Shown here: one piece after another, positions 33,649-45,300 of the stretch
Position numbering within the stretch: position 1 is the first letter of the stretch
How the letters are laid out: every line of letters starts with the position of its first letter
Source of the DNA: Pisaster brevispinus
Taxonomy: Eukaryota; Echinodermata; Asteroidea; Forcipulatida; Asteriidae
DNA length: 64,000 nt
Assembly: GCA_023634235.1 (NCBI GenBank)
Contig: JAMKCF010000020.1
Span: 6,324,001-6,388,000, forward strand
Direction: 5' to 3'
Translations under genes and position numbers: made by a program
Notes under the pieces: generated by a model
Database searches by the model: none
What the model was told of the DNA's origin: nothing
Seen by the model: the letters and a program-made list of their open reading frames with translations, nothing else

Positions 33649-34498
33649 CTAAATGAATGATAGTGTAGTCAAATTAAAAATTAAGGTCAACAAAGAAACA
33701 CAGGGTTTTACACCAACTTTAATATTTGATCAGATAACTCCTTTTGTTTTCACCGTTCATTTTTCATGTGCTTTAAGTTATAATAAATAATGGTTAATTG
33801 TAAACAATCTACAATCCTTTTTGTCATGGCATTTCATGTTTTACACAGCCAGGTGTGTTTGTTTTGATTGAAGCAATGATACAGTATCATTTTTGGACAA
33901 GTACACTTCCACCAGTCTTCTAATTTCCAAAGGCCATCACAAACCTGTAAATTGCATCACAAATGGTGTTCATGTTTTGGTGCGGGAAATTAGCCAACAC
34001 CTGCACCAGCAAGTGATAACTTTTAGTTTTTTACAATGTATAGATGATCACCTGTGCTGTAAAATATGCAATTAAATTAAAATTTGTTGTAGTCCCTGGC
34101 CACCCTCCCCCCCCCAATTTTATTTTATTTGTATTTATTTATTTATTTTTTCTTAAAAAAACACCTGAATAGCCACTTACCACGAAGTGTCCAGCGAGCG
34201 GTGAATTAATGCCCTCTAGTTTTTCTTTCGATAAACTTGTTTCAATTATCTGCTAGGCAGAGGTAAGGGCTGTGTACCCCCACCAATTGCTACCATACAC
34301 ACTTGACCTTTTCGTCTTGTAACTAGAAAATAATCATAAAACAAATATTTCTGTTTCAATAGAAATAAAGTCTCAATAGACTCCTTGCATATTATATACA
34401 TGTATATGTCACTGCGGCAAGAGGAGACAGATTATTGGCCGACAGCTGCTCGTGACGTCTGAACAAGGGTGTGTCTGTTGGGCACATTCTACCAAATA
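33649..34498. other. Intron-like spacer, no gene recognised
   Basis: AT-rich with C and T runs near 34110-34160. The TA at 34497-34498 is the target duplication of the next element. Confidence 0.4.
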
Positions 34499-36082
34499 CC
34501 GTAATCTTCGGCATATAAGCCGCGGCTTATACGTTGATTTTGGCCCCAAGAAAAACTTCTGCGGCATGTACGCCGGGCGGCTTATACGCCGGGCGGCTTT
34601 TACACCAGGCGGCTTATACGTCAACGTGTTAATATTGAAGAACAAAAACCAACGTACACTTTTTTAAGAAAGATCGTTTGTAAAATATTCTAGATGAAAA
34701 AAACATTCTTGTTCTTAAACGAAACAACAAAAAACACATCTATCGAGCCGAGGGAGGGTCATGAAACTTGGGGCCCATACCATGCTCGTTTTGATTATGA
34801 CTTTCGCTGGTGACCGCTTGTACCATTCTAATGCCGTAAAGAAGCAGGTAGCCAGTTGTTTGATCACAATGTGACGTGAACAAAATTCAATAAAAAAGAA
34901 ATGAAATCGTCAATGAAAAATGTGTTATTTAACTTTCAGAAATCCCCGGCAGAAACAACTTACACATTAATTCATGGCTTAAATGTTCATCTGGTTCTTG
35001 AAAAGTGATAATAATCTTGACACTTTGCGAAACAGTCTGAATTTCTTAGCTTAGCCTTTCGAAGAATTCAAGAACGTTATAATCTGCACGTTTTTATTAG
35101 AGCGGGCACCTCATTGGTCATTGTTTGTTAGCAAATACGCTGGCCAATCACCTTTCACGTACAGTAAAGCTCAGACCAACGAAATGCGTATGGTACCTCT
35201 TATACTTGCATGTAAATCGACAACACTCGAAGCGGTATCCTTGTTGCCAGACTATTTGTTGGACCGCACGACCGGCCCCAACCGGCCATGCGGTTCCGTT
35301 CGTGTCGTCTCCAATCAACACACAGCAGGCAATGAGTATCATGAATAACACATAACCTTTCGCAGAAGCGGACCAATCAGGTGCCGATTTAGGCTCCATT
35401 GATGCATGCCACACATGTACTGTGTACCGCGGCTGTCAACTGGCTGTGTGTCACAGCCGGCCGATTGGTTTAAGGTGATCGCAATGCAGCGGTTTGGCTG
35501 TCCGCGAGCTTCCCAACATGGCTACTCGTTTGAGTGAGGCCTGGCGGAAGAAAGTCCGTGTCGAAGGAAACTTGTATCAATGTTCCGAGCTGGGATTGAA
35601 GTTGCCTTCGTCCAGGATTGTTCAATTTTTGACAGGGCGGTTGCCTGAAATTTAAGGAGGGCAGCCCGCCCTCCCAAAACCCGTCGGGTGGTCTAGGAAG
35701 TGGCCCACGTGTTTCCACACGGGCCATCAGTTCATGGAGTGATGCACCGGCCAATCACTTAAAAAAAGAAAATAGGTCTACTTAACTGCAGATCATTCTA
35801 ATTAACGATTTCAATTACAATCGATGGTGTTAACTTCAATACATTTTGACTTCAATGCAACGCAACTCGCACTTTGTGGCGATGTACAATGACTGATGTG
35901 CAGCCCGCCAGTCACTGTACATCACCACAATGGACTGCAAACACACACGGCCCCTCTGTGTATGCGGTTGCCGCTGCGGCTTATACGCTGGGCGGCTTAT
36001 ACACTGACAACTGAATGTTGTTTTGACAATTTCTGGGCATTGAGGCTTATACACGGGGCGGCTAATATGCCGAAGATTACGG
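34499..36082. mobile_element. TA-flanked pogo-like (Tc1/mariner group) element, non-autonomous
   Basis: The left end CCGTAATCTTCGGCATAT is repeated exactly, inverted, at the right border (36065-36082). TA lies outside both ends (34497-34498 and 36083-36084), the Tc1/mariner-group duplication. Subterminal cggcttatacg(c/t) units recur several times in each arm. Inside, a plus-strand frame from 35518 (MATRLSEAWRKKVRVEGNLY) is short and not recognisable as a pogo transposase. The pogo label rests on the general look of the termini. Confidence 0.7.
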
Positions 36083-36119
36083 TAGCACGATGGTTCCGAA
36101 TGCGCTGCATTATAGGGTG

Positions 36120-36620
36120 ATCTATCGAGTCGATTGTGCAGCAACGGTTTGTTGGTCAATTGTGCAGGAATGGTTTTGGGCGATCGCTTGATCGTTTGAT
36201 CATGCTCAACCATTCCGGCACGATCAAGCGATTGCACAAAACACAATCTGTATAATCGATCGATAACGTCCTTCAATAACAATAATATTAATAGACCGGT
36301 CATAGATTTAAATGCAAACCGGCTGCTGCACAATCGCTCAATAACACTAATGTTAGTCATGCATTGCACAATCTATTAGTCTGTCATTGTGCATTCGACC
36401 GATTGTGCAACCTCGGAGTGCACAACTGCTTGGTCACGAGTTGCACAATTGATCTTCAGATGACACAGATTGTTTTGTTGCATGATTTTTTATTGCCTGA
36501 TGGCTATGGCATCGACCGATGGCTGTGTGATCAATAAATCATAGCTCAACATGTTTTGGGCTAATTGGGGTTGCACAAATCGACAAGCACTTTATTTGTA
36601 AACCTTTTTATTTTAGTACT
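36120..36620. repeat. Cluster of GATTGTGCA motifs in both orientations
   Basis: More than ten variants of gattgtgca or its complement tgcacaat(c) occur in about 500 bp. One imperfect inverted repeat pairs 'aatggttttgggcgatcgcttgatcgt' with 'acgatcaagcgattgcacaaaac' around 36170-36243. Function unknown. It may be the arm of a larger element whose other end was not found. Confidence 0.45.
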
Positions 36621-36868
36621 CCCTGCACTATTGAAGGTGCACTCTTTCTTTTTTCTTGGCAACCATCATGTCCACGCATATTCCAAGTTTTAAATGGTTA
36701 GGTTTGTGTTTTGAGGAGGACAGTTATATTTTACCCCTCTCTCATTAAATCTGGCACTGATGGCACGTGGCAGTTTACATTTCTGTGATTGTTCTCCTGC
36801 TGTGCTGTGATGACCAAACAGCTGCAAATTTTACAAACAACTACAGTAGCTTAACGAATCGTACTTAC

Positions 36869-36936
36869 TGGCATGCACCATGTTTCTGTGGCGATTTTTG
36901 CACTGGGGGATCAACTTCCCGTTTTCTCCTGCAACT
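36869..36936 (-). CDS. Internal exon of an unidentified host gene (exon A)
   Basis: A 68-base minus-strand exon between a ttttttag acceptor and a perfect GTAAGT donor. Two frames are open. The one whose phase fits the next exon reads VAGENGKLIPQCKNRHRNMV, and the other reads SCRRKREVDPPVQKSPQKHG. The first is favoured only by phase. Introns on either side contain transposons. Family unknown. Confidence 0.4.
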
Positions 36937-37689
36937 CTAAAAAACAAAAAACAAAAAACAAAATTTTAAAAATGGAAACATTGAATTGATTAAGACACTT
37001 ACATTACCACCAGCCTAGTAATTCTGTAATCTTTTGTCCCAATTTGGATGAAAGATCACAGAATTAGGCAAATAACTAGGACAAGTGAAACTAGATAGAT
37101 GTGTTTTCAACTTAAGCTCGTCGTTGTGTTGTGTATGATGATTGCAACATGTGTAGGCTATGAAGTAAACTTTAACGTTAAAAAATATATTTAAAAAAGG
37201 ACAGCAGGGACAGCGCCCTCCATCATGTCTCTTTTTTTTCTTTTCTTTTTTCTTCACGAAACGTCTATAAAAATGCGAAAAAAGGATATAATTAACAGGA
37301 ATCTACATCTAAGTTTATACTGGACAGGACTATACGGATTGTTATGATAATTATAATATTAATAGTAATAATAATAACAATAATAATAATAATAATAATA
37401 AATGTAAATCTTGGTATGATGATAATAGCTACTCACGAATTCACGCACTGCTGGAATGTGGCCCAGGCGGCCAATTTATGTTTGTTTGTAAGCTTTGTTC
37501 CCCGCAAAGACCCCTCGATTACTGATTTATCCTCAATGTACGAGGATGCCAGAGCTATCCATTGCAGGTGAAAAAGGAAAAGACTTTCATCTGTCTTTCT
37601 CTGACTCTGCTGCCGACAATTCCATTATTTACCGCTAATAAGTGCTTTGTTAATTCCAGCAGACGACAATTTCTTTTTCTTTCCCTTTT
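36937..37689. other. Spacer with (AAT)n microsatellite at 37345-37401
   Basis: An ATT/AAT-rich microsatellite lies at about 37345-37401. Elsewhere low-complexity A/T and C/T tracts were seen. A CpG-poor open stretch near 37430-37568 ends in a donor-like gcag|gtgaaa, but no family match is apparent. Confidence 0.4.
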
Positions 37690-37857
37690 TTGCTAGCAAA
37701 AGACTGAAAAATGGTGCGCGCTCAAGTATTTCGTGTGCTAAGCATAGCAACCTTGAAAAAGGGGCGGTGAAATACGCTTGCACTTAAGCAAATTTTTCTG
37801 CTACAGTTAGCACAGAAATTTGCTAACCGTTAAGCAGCGCTATGAAGTTGGGCCCAG
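37690..37857. repeat. Interspersed repeat, reverse-oriented copy
   Basis: Ends 'gcgctatgaagttgggccc', the complement of the start of the repeat at 19868-20045. The interior has the same gtgcta/ttagc alternations. It abuts the element at 37858 directly. Confidence 0.5.
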
Positions 37858-39482
37858 TAACGTCCGACGATGTCAGTTTTTTTCCAATAACCGACATATC
37901 GGAAATTCAAGATCGAGTATACTCGATATATTGATTATTTCCCGTGCGCAAGATGAAGCCTAAAAACAGCGCTTAATATACTGAAGATGGACAGTTTAAC
38001 AGGGTTTCATATATACTGGTTTTCGGCTTGATCCGCCGCACATGTTGTTAGACCAAACAGTAATTGCGCCAGCCCACATGTTTTTGGTTTTACAACGAAG
38101 ATAAGACATGAAAATTTTTGCCGCCTCCGCTTGCTAGGCGAATAGCATCATGCAGAGAACGCTCCCCGCAATTACTGTCTCGTGATTGGCCACACAAAAT
38201 AAAGACGCAAAGTCTTTATGAGTCGCCGACGTAAGAAGTATAAAAAAAGTGTTCAACAATGGACGATCATGATTCAATGCGTTCTGGCGCAGAAGTGTCA
38301 ATCAAGTTGTAGGGCCACTTTAAGTCTTTGAAATTTGTGTTTTGGTGTAGTCGACTCTCGTTAATACCAGCTCAGAAGATATGAGACGCCGGTTTATATG
38401 AGGTATTTCACCGATCCCGAACTGTCCCACGCATGTTTCTACATCTTAAAAAACGAAAGATACGAGCACGGTCGTAACGAGAACACAGATAATACGAGGT
38501 AATTTTGCGGCCCCATGATGACAAAATGTATTGTTCTTCATACTTTTGTAGCGAGATCTGAAAAATATTGTTGCGTAAAAGCTTACCATTCAGTCAAGAT
38601 TCGGAAATAATTCTTGTTGCCAAACTATTTTCGGATCGGACCGGCCATGCGGTTCTGTCCGATCCGAAAACTAGAAACATTTCCCTGGTGACCTACATTT
38701 GATATGCTACTTCGCTTACACGCTGACGGCTACCAGCGAAAACAACATTCAGCATAGGCGCTACGCAGTATCGAGTCTGTCACATCATGGTCACATGAAC
38801 GGCAAGTTTGACACCACTTTGCTTTGATTTTTATCTTGAGTTATTTTTATCTGGAGTTACAAAATATTAATGTTCTATGATCATAGTAAAAAAAAAATGC
38901 ATTTATCAGAGAACTAAGAATGAGGTAGAGTGCAGCGCAACTTTTGCAAATTCAAATATTCACTCACACGGTTTGTTCACAAGCCATCACCCAACCTTAA
39001 GTTATAAACAATCAAAACACCGGGAGATAACCAGGAGACTACTTGACAAGAAGAGAGAACGGAAATTAAACAACCATCGCTCAACATTTAATTTTAGCCA
39101 ATCAGATCAATGGAGGGTTACGTCCTAAACAACTGTTAGGCTGGGGCGGCAAGGCCGGTTTCTTTTGAGATTATACCACGCAAGCGGACGTAAACTATAG
39201 CGGCGGGCCGCGGGTGAACACAAAGAACAACTCCACAAGCGCAGTTGGTCGTCAAACGTATTTTATTTAATAGACCTACTCAATGTTGTAAACTACAAAT
39301 AAAGACGGTAGCTTTTCTAAAACTAAAACCCTGAGATTGTCTGGATAATCTGACACTCTCAAAATTTTCGATATAATATCGAAATTTTTGATATTTCGAT
39401 ATGATTAAAAATGTGACATCGGCATATCGATGTCAAAATAGTATCGAGTATTTGAGTAATATCGATATATCAACGGACGTTA
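37858..39482. mobile_element. DNA element with TAACGTCCG ends
   Basis: TAACGTCCG starts at 37858 and its complement CGGACGTTA ends at 39482. Inside both ends are AT-rich tatcga-repeat tracts that pair imperfectly over about 100 bp. The flanks read GGGCCCAG on the left and GGGCCCCAG on the right, an 8-9 bp target duplication with one indel, which would suit hAT or P-type insertion. A smaller perfect palindrome (ttttcggatcggac...gtccgatccgaaaa) lies at about 38628-38667. No intact protein. The 38877-39128 frame shows no motifs. Confidence 0.6.
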
Positions 39483-40282
39483 GGGCCCCAGTGGGTGTAC
39501 TTTTTAAAGGTATAGTTAGCTGTATACATAGTAAACACTACACTAAAGGTTCTCCAACAAATGTCTAGTCATACAAAGTTTACTAAAAGCGTTGTTGGGC
39601 ACAATGTTTGAAAATGCATAAACATTTCACCACTGAGACGGGAAATTGACCTAAACTACCATTATGTAGATCGTATTCTCAAAAACTAGACTACCGAGTC
39701 TTTTCAAAATCACTGAATGGTTAGCCAACAAAGTTTTGTGCGAAGTATAAAACAGCTTAGCCCTAAACAATGTTACGTATACTATAGTCACTGAACAACA
39801 AGGATGATTTGCTCCACTACAAGTATATCAACTACATTACGGCACTAACCATTGTCTTTCATGTATATCAACTACATTACGGCACTAACCAATTTTTTGG
39901 TGGGGGGGGGGTTACCTTGGATTTTTAATTAAAGCGATACAGTCTCCCTAAAACACCAGTACAAATTTATGTCACTGTTTTGTTGCTCATTCTTCTTTCA
40001 TTAGCTAATAAAGGTAGGAACAAAAAAATTATAATTTGTTTTATTTAAAAGTTCAAACAATCCCCATTTAGCCCCCCCCCCCTTCTAACCCATTTTTCTG
40101 TGAGGATGCAGGCAAACATAAAAGAAAAAGTCTGTTTTAACTTTTCTGAAAAGGGAGACCATTTTTTATTGTCTCCAACTGAAAACAACATCCAAACAAT
40201 CATGTACTGCAGGATGGTTTACAACGCTTCTCTGCCCATTTTTAGGACATACACTAAATACAGGCTAATCTTCTCATCCCGT
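39483..40282. other. Spacer with fragment of the TGTTGGGC family
   Basis: At about 39594 tgttgggcacaatgtttgaa repeats the end of the element at 31576. No second end was found. A 30 bp direct repeat ('atatcaactacattacggca') lies at about 39824 and 39866. G and C runs occur near 39901 and 40071. Confidence 0.45.
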
Positions 40283-40999
40283 TGTCATGCCAAAAAGTGT
40301 CCGCTGCCAAATAGTGTCCACTGAGCATGTGCAGTGGACGCAGGACACTATTTGGCATATGTTTTATTTGCCAAATAGGCAGGAATGGGCAGCATTTGCC
40401 TAGAACTTACGGACAGTAATCTACAAAAATGGTCGACATCAGAATGGACAGAAGTTAACGAAAGTATTTAGCTGTAGGAATGCTGCACAGCATTTGGCAA
40501 GACTAGAGTATTTGGTATGAAGTTAACGGGCAGGTGGTGAATGGGGTTCCTTGCTCTATGCTTGGATCAACACTTTCTGCCATGATAACCTTAAAATCAC
40601 AAGTTATTTAAAGTAAGTGTAACACAAAGTTTTATGTGAAAAGTGAAACTGTAAAATGTCACACGCAAAAATAGACAAGAATATTTTGGTCAATTTCAAA
40701 CGAGAGAGGTGAGGTGCAAGTTATCTGCAGGTTTAAAAACTACAAACGTCTCGCCATGATGTAAAAGTGCTCAATGTAAAGATGATGAAGTGTTAAGAAT
40801 CCTTATATAATTACAAATAATAAAGAAACTTTTCACACACAAAATTTTAAACAAAAAACTAAGATAAAAAGATATTAGAACTCTATGACATGTAATCAAT
40901 TGGTAGAAGACTCGGTAAACAATAAGAAATGATGGACGCATGACCAATCGACCAATCATATCACAGTATGCTAATGAGCAAACACTTTTTGGCAGGACA
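40283..40999. mobile_element. MITE-like element with TGCCAAAAAGTGT ends
   Basis: The left end tgtcatgccaaaaagtgtcc is mirrored on the right (complement of 'aacactttttggcaggaca' at 40981-40999) with about three mismatches in 22. Inside the left arm is a hairpin pairing gccaaatagtgtccactg with the later cagtgg...ggacactatttggc (about 40308-40360). Noncoding. Confidence 0.5.
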
Positions 41000-41029
41000 C
41001 TAGACTGGTCCACTGTCTTTATCCGCAAG

Positions 41030-41171
41030 GATAAAGACAGGTACTGGTCTTAAGTACACATAGCGTTGTTTTGTTCTGCGAGTGTCCATGTGAAATGAAT
41101 GCTAGGTCGAAGGTACGTTTGGCAACATCCAGTCTGGCTGGTATCTAGCGTTATTCACCAGCCTCGAAGTG
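41030..41171. repeat. Inverted copy of 54548-54700
   Basis: taaagacaggtactggtctt at about 41033 is the complement of the sequence at about 54675-54695, and 'ttggcaacatc' and 'aggtcgaaggta' match 54580-54610 likewise. Order and reverse orientation are preserved over about 140 bp. Confidence 0.65.
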
Positions 41172-42021
41172 TGACGTCAGATGCTCGGGCTAGCATGACA
41201 CTGTTCCGACCACCGTCTTGGAACTAACAGAACTCTGCAGTTTTTAAGTTTTAACTGAGTACTAATTGCTGGAAATAACGGTTCCGAAAAGTTCTCCAGG
41301 AAAATGCCAGTCAAATTTGAGTAATTATCATCCAAACTTTGCACTACAGGATAATCCACAGCGATCGAGCACTGTTTACAGTTGCAATACGTTGGCCAAT
41401 CCACTTTGTATCCTTGGATAATTATAGCCCTATTTATGGGGGCTTTTGCTAACTAAGAAGGGACAGGGGTAAAACGACAGAACGAAATATATACAATAAA
41501 TATACTCATAAATATAAAATGTAACATATTGCTTGTATTGTAGTGTCTCCATGCCATACACAGACGACTGACAAATTTGCTGCACAGATTCCAGAGATTC
41601 AAGAGTAAAACAGTATTTGAAAATGATCCTTAGTACTTACCAGTGCATTTGATTGCTTGATGAACCTGCCCTTTCAAGATAATTTATATGCTTTTATAAT
41701 TAGGCCTAATTGTTTTAAATGGGCAACGTCTAATGAAAGGTTCCAGCATGACACTGAGCTCTGCTGAATGAGTGCTGTATTGGCCTACACGTATTCAATG
41801 TGGACCACGTACATGTATGTGTGTACTCTATAACGGATGTATGCTGAACGGCATGTCACGTGATGTGTGGGGGGAAAATTAAGGTGGTGTATGGACCAGC
41901 AAAACACTACCAAAGGACAGTTTCCTTCACCTATTCAATACACCAAATTGTGCCTCATTGATTCCTCTTTTTGAAATTGTGGAGCAAGCCCTCATGGAGT
42001 CGAGGAAAAAAAGTTTTTTGC
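41172..42021. other. Spacer, no gene recognised
   Basis: No motif-bearing frame. The last 100 bp ('actaccaaagga...accaaattgtg') has a diverged counterpart just right of the minisatellite (about 42985-43035). Confidence 0.4.
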
Positions 42022-42942
42022 CGAGTGTCTTTATCTACATGTACTAAGCATAATGCATTGCACGAGTGTCTTTATCTAACATGTACTAAGCATAATGCAT
42101 TGCACGAGTGTCTTTATCTACATGTAGGCCTACTAAGCATAATGCATTGCACGAGTGTCTTTATCTACATGTACTAAGCATAATGCATTGCACGAGTGTC
42201 TTTATCTACATGTAGGCCTACTAAGCATAATGCATTGCACGAGTGTCTTTATCTACATGTACTAAGCATAATGCATTGCACGAGTGTCTTCATCTACATG
42301 TACTAAGCATAATGCATTGCACGAGTGTCTTTATCTACATGTACTTAGCATAATGCATTGCACGAGTGTCTTTATCTACATGTACTACATGTACATTGTA
42401 AGCATAATGCATTGCACGAGTGTCTTTATCTACATGTACTAAGCATAATGCATTGCACGAGTGTCTTTATCTACATGTACTAAGCATAATGCATTGCACG
42501 AGTGTCTTTATCTACATGTACTAAGCATAATGCATTGCACGAGTGTCTTTATCTACATGTACTACATGTACATTGTAAGCATAATGCATTGCACGAGTGT
42601 CTTTATCTACATGTACTAAGCATAATGCATTGCACGAGTGTCTTTATCTACATGTACTAAGCATAATGCATTGCACGAGTGTCTTTATCTACATGTACTA
42701 AGCATAATGCATTGCACGAGTGTCTTTATCTACATGTACTAAGCATAATGCATTGCACGAGTGTCTTTATCTACATGTACTAAGCATAATGCATTGCACG
42801 AGTGTCTTTATCTACATGTACATGTACATGTAGGCCTACTAAGCATAATGCATTGCACGAGTGTCTTTATCTACATGTACTAAGCATAATGCATTGCACG
42901 AGTGTCTTTATCTAACATGTACTAAGCATAATGCATTGCACA
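42022..42942. repeat. 41 bp minisatellite, 21 copies
   Basis: Unit built on actaagcataatgcattgca then cgagtgtctttatctacatgt. Twenty-one copies of the gcataatgcattgca core were counted. Most units are identical. Variant units carry 'aggcct' inserts (copies 3, 5 and 19) or a 'actacatgtacattgta' insert (copies 9 and 13, four units apart). The frames that run through it are periodic artefacts because 41 is not a multiple of three. Confidence 0.95.
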
Positions 42943-43420
42943 AAATTAAAACAAAATTGAGGGGGTACAATGTACAAGCAGAAAAACTACCAAGGAGGGT
43001 CGCTCCACCAATTCCAACAAACCAAATTGTTACTTTAAGGACTACTCTTTGGAAGGATGACCTGTTAGGGAGCACATATCAATTTTACCGCCCAGAGCTG
43101 CAAAGAACCAGATGGTTCTTGATGGTTTTATAATGAGCATTATTATCAACAGGTCAATGCACACAGCTTGGTTTCATCACCTGGGATATTGATGATCCCC
43201 AGATGCCTGCTACCTACATGTAGCTTTTGGAACACACAGGCATAGATACATGTAGGTGACTGTTAATTCCTGATGACTTGGATTTGTGCCCAGTATAGTT
43301 TGGATGGTCCAGCTTAAAAACTTCCAACTTCCTGTAATCTGTATTGAGTACTGTACAGCTACATGTGGGAATACATTTGGTGTCGCTGGCTACTTCATTG
43401 TATATTGCACACCCAAATAA
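42943..43420. other. Right flank of the minisatellite, no gene recognised
   Basis: 'gcagaaaaactac' at 42979 and 'acaaaattgagggggtaca' at 42951 recur near 52620 and 51845, so this is a dispersed repeat. No coding signal. Confidence 0.4.
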
Positions 43421-44411
43421 GGGCAATTCCACAGTTACTCACGTTACGTTTTTGTGCTGTAATTGCTTTACTGAAAAGGTTTAATAACTGTTATCCCTAT
43501 GGTAGTTAGAGTATACCTACATGTAGACCTACTTTTAAAAGCACCAAAGATGACTTCCAGAAAAAGACGGGGGGATATATGATATAAAAGAAACACAAAA
43601 TCGGTTACTCACGCTACATTTTCTGACATGCATACAAAAAAATGCTTTAATCAAAAAGTCTCCTCATACAAACAACCTTTGGAAATTTCTTTTAAATTGA
43701 TAAAAGACCATGCCATGAGGCACAAGTAATAAGAGTAAAACAAATCTTCTAGAATCTTTAACTTTTTACGAATCCATAAAAAACGTGGTTACTCACGTTA
43801 CGGTTACTCACATTACAAAGCATGAAAACACAGTAAGGGCATGAACCAACAAAGTAACCTTACTGATATTTGACCGACTTGTGTTTACCATAGAAGAGAT
43901 AATTAATTATGCTAACAATAACAAGATCCCTACTTTTTAATTTATTCTCTTTCACTTTTCTCACGAAATGAAACTTTCAAGTTATAGTGAACTTTCTTCT
44001 ATAGTGCCGGTATCCACATGGCGCTTGCTCCAATAGCAAAGTTCCTCTGTGGATGTCTTCCAGTGGTGCACAAGCAAGAAAGGGTGAAAATGGGATGCTG
44101 CATAATATAAAAATAGCAGCAGAATAAGCAGTAGTCCCAATCTCCACGGAATTAGGAGAAAGAAAAAAAAGGGTTTTCAAAACTGTTTTGAAATTGTCCG
44201 TTGTCTGGATAGCTCTGATGGAATTTGGTAGACCATTCCAGACCTTCCCTGCAGCTACCTGAAAAGAACGGGATCCCCATGAATTGTTCACAGCATATTC
44301 CACAAGGAGGAGTTTGTCGCCAGTTTCTTTCAGTTTAGCTTTAAAGCGTCGTTGTTTCTCTGCATTTGAGAGTGGCATTTCTCTAAAATCAGTATTAAAA
44401 AAATGTGTCAT
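43421..44411 (-). mobile_element. Partial relative of the GGGCAATTCCAC transposon
   Basis: Starts GGGCAATTCCACAG at 43421 like the element at 24631. It is followed by subterminal copies of ggttactcacgttac (near 43433, 43602, 43789 and 43802) in place of gttacggacattacat. The minus-strand frame at its right side begins like transposases of this type. The opposite end was not found. Its right part has been replaced by, or joined to, a non-LTR retrotransposon tail. Confidence 0.55.
43977..44411 (-). pseudogene. Chimeric ORF: transposase N-terminus joined to LINE RT tail
   Basis: A 144-codon minus-strand frame. Residues 12-32 read MPLSNAEKQRRFKAKLKETG, which I recall as the usual start of the transposase-like proteins related to that at 25449. 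From about residue 40 the frame changes character to NSWGSRSFQVAAGKVWNGLP then SIRAIQTTDNFKTVLKTLFF (about 44162-44294), the well-known C-terminal tail of jockey/CR1-like non-LTR reverse transcriptases. The remaining 60 residues are not recognisable. The join is in frame. Chance in-frame insertion is the simplest explanation. Confidence 0.6.
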
Positions 44412-44599
44412 ATAATTTATTTAATTACGCAGTAATAAAATTTCAATTCAGCTCTTAACACATGGAACAGCCAATACGTCCGGGCATGTTCATAAAGGTT
44501 TAAAGCCCAGATGTACTGTATACAAGTGTGAAATACCCACTCCAAACATGTGTACATGTATGTACAATGAAAATCAATAGGTAGGTCCTATAAACATCT
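44412..44599. other. Short spacer, nothing seen
   Basis: AT-rich, with 'acatgtgtacatgtatgtac' at about 44547. No features. Confidence 0.4.
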
Positions 44600-45300
44600 T
44601 TAAAAAAATATAATACTCACAACTTCAAATACATTTGAGATGACGTAATCATGACGCTACTAAATTTGTCAGCAGTCAGTGTCGTTGTCCAACAGTACAC
44701 CAAATTTCAACTCGGTTGGTCTTTTGGTTTGGCAGATACATGGCTTTAAAAAAGTGCACATTTAAAGCGATACACGTAGTACGTGATGACGCCATCAATC
44801 TACGTTTCAACACATTATGTTGTCTGCATGAAGGCCGTTATTGTAAACCAATATTGAAAATTTATAAAAACTCTGCCAAAGGCTTCTAGTAAAACTGTAT
44901 TTTGAACTGTTTTTAACCTGCCGCAAGATGGCGCTCTTACTTTGTTATGACGTTGTCAATCTTATTTTTTTAACCAGACCCTTGTCAGACTACAATATCG
45001 TTAAAAACAACTCCCAAAAAGTTGAAACTTTTAAATTACAAGGCACTTTCGGTTTCAACCGGATGTAGAGGTCACGTAATTTCACGCAAACAATTAAAAT
45101 CGAAGACCTACATAAAATTACCTTTGTATAATCCCGCAAAAAGCAACCCAGAGTCTCTTATCCTCGAATAGATACGAATTTCCAAAGACTTAACTATTAA
45201 ATGACGTAGATTTCCGAAGCGGCATCTGTCACACAGAGAGCATTTGAAACAGTAATATCCTAGAGCGGGATCAAAGCATGAACAGTTATTTGATATAGCG
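44600..45300. repeat. Dispersed repeat family with AGAGGTCA block, copy 2
   Basis: Same-orientation relative of 28590-29300: 'atgacgtaatcatgacg', 'ggcactttcggtttcaaccgg', 'agaggtcacg' and 'tcacgcaaac' follow in the same order. Divergence is substantial. Noncoding. Confidence 0.65.

Noticed and set aside
35470..35754. 94-codon minus-strand ORF inside the pogo-like element
   Set aside because: It is the complement of another weak frame from 35518. Neither has a transposase motif.
42022..43133. ORFs reading repeated CTKHNALHECLYL peptides
   Set aside because: They arise from the 41 bp minisatellite. The period is not a multiple of three and units with inserts break the frame.
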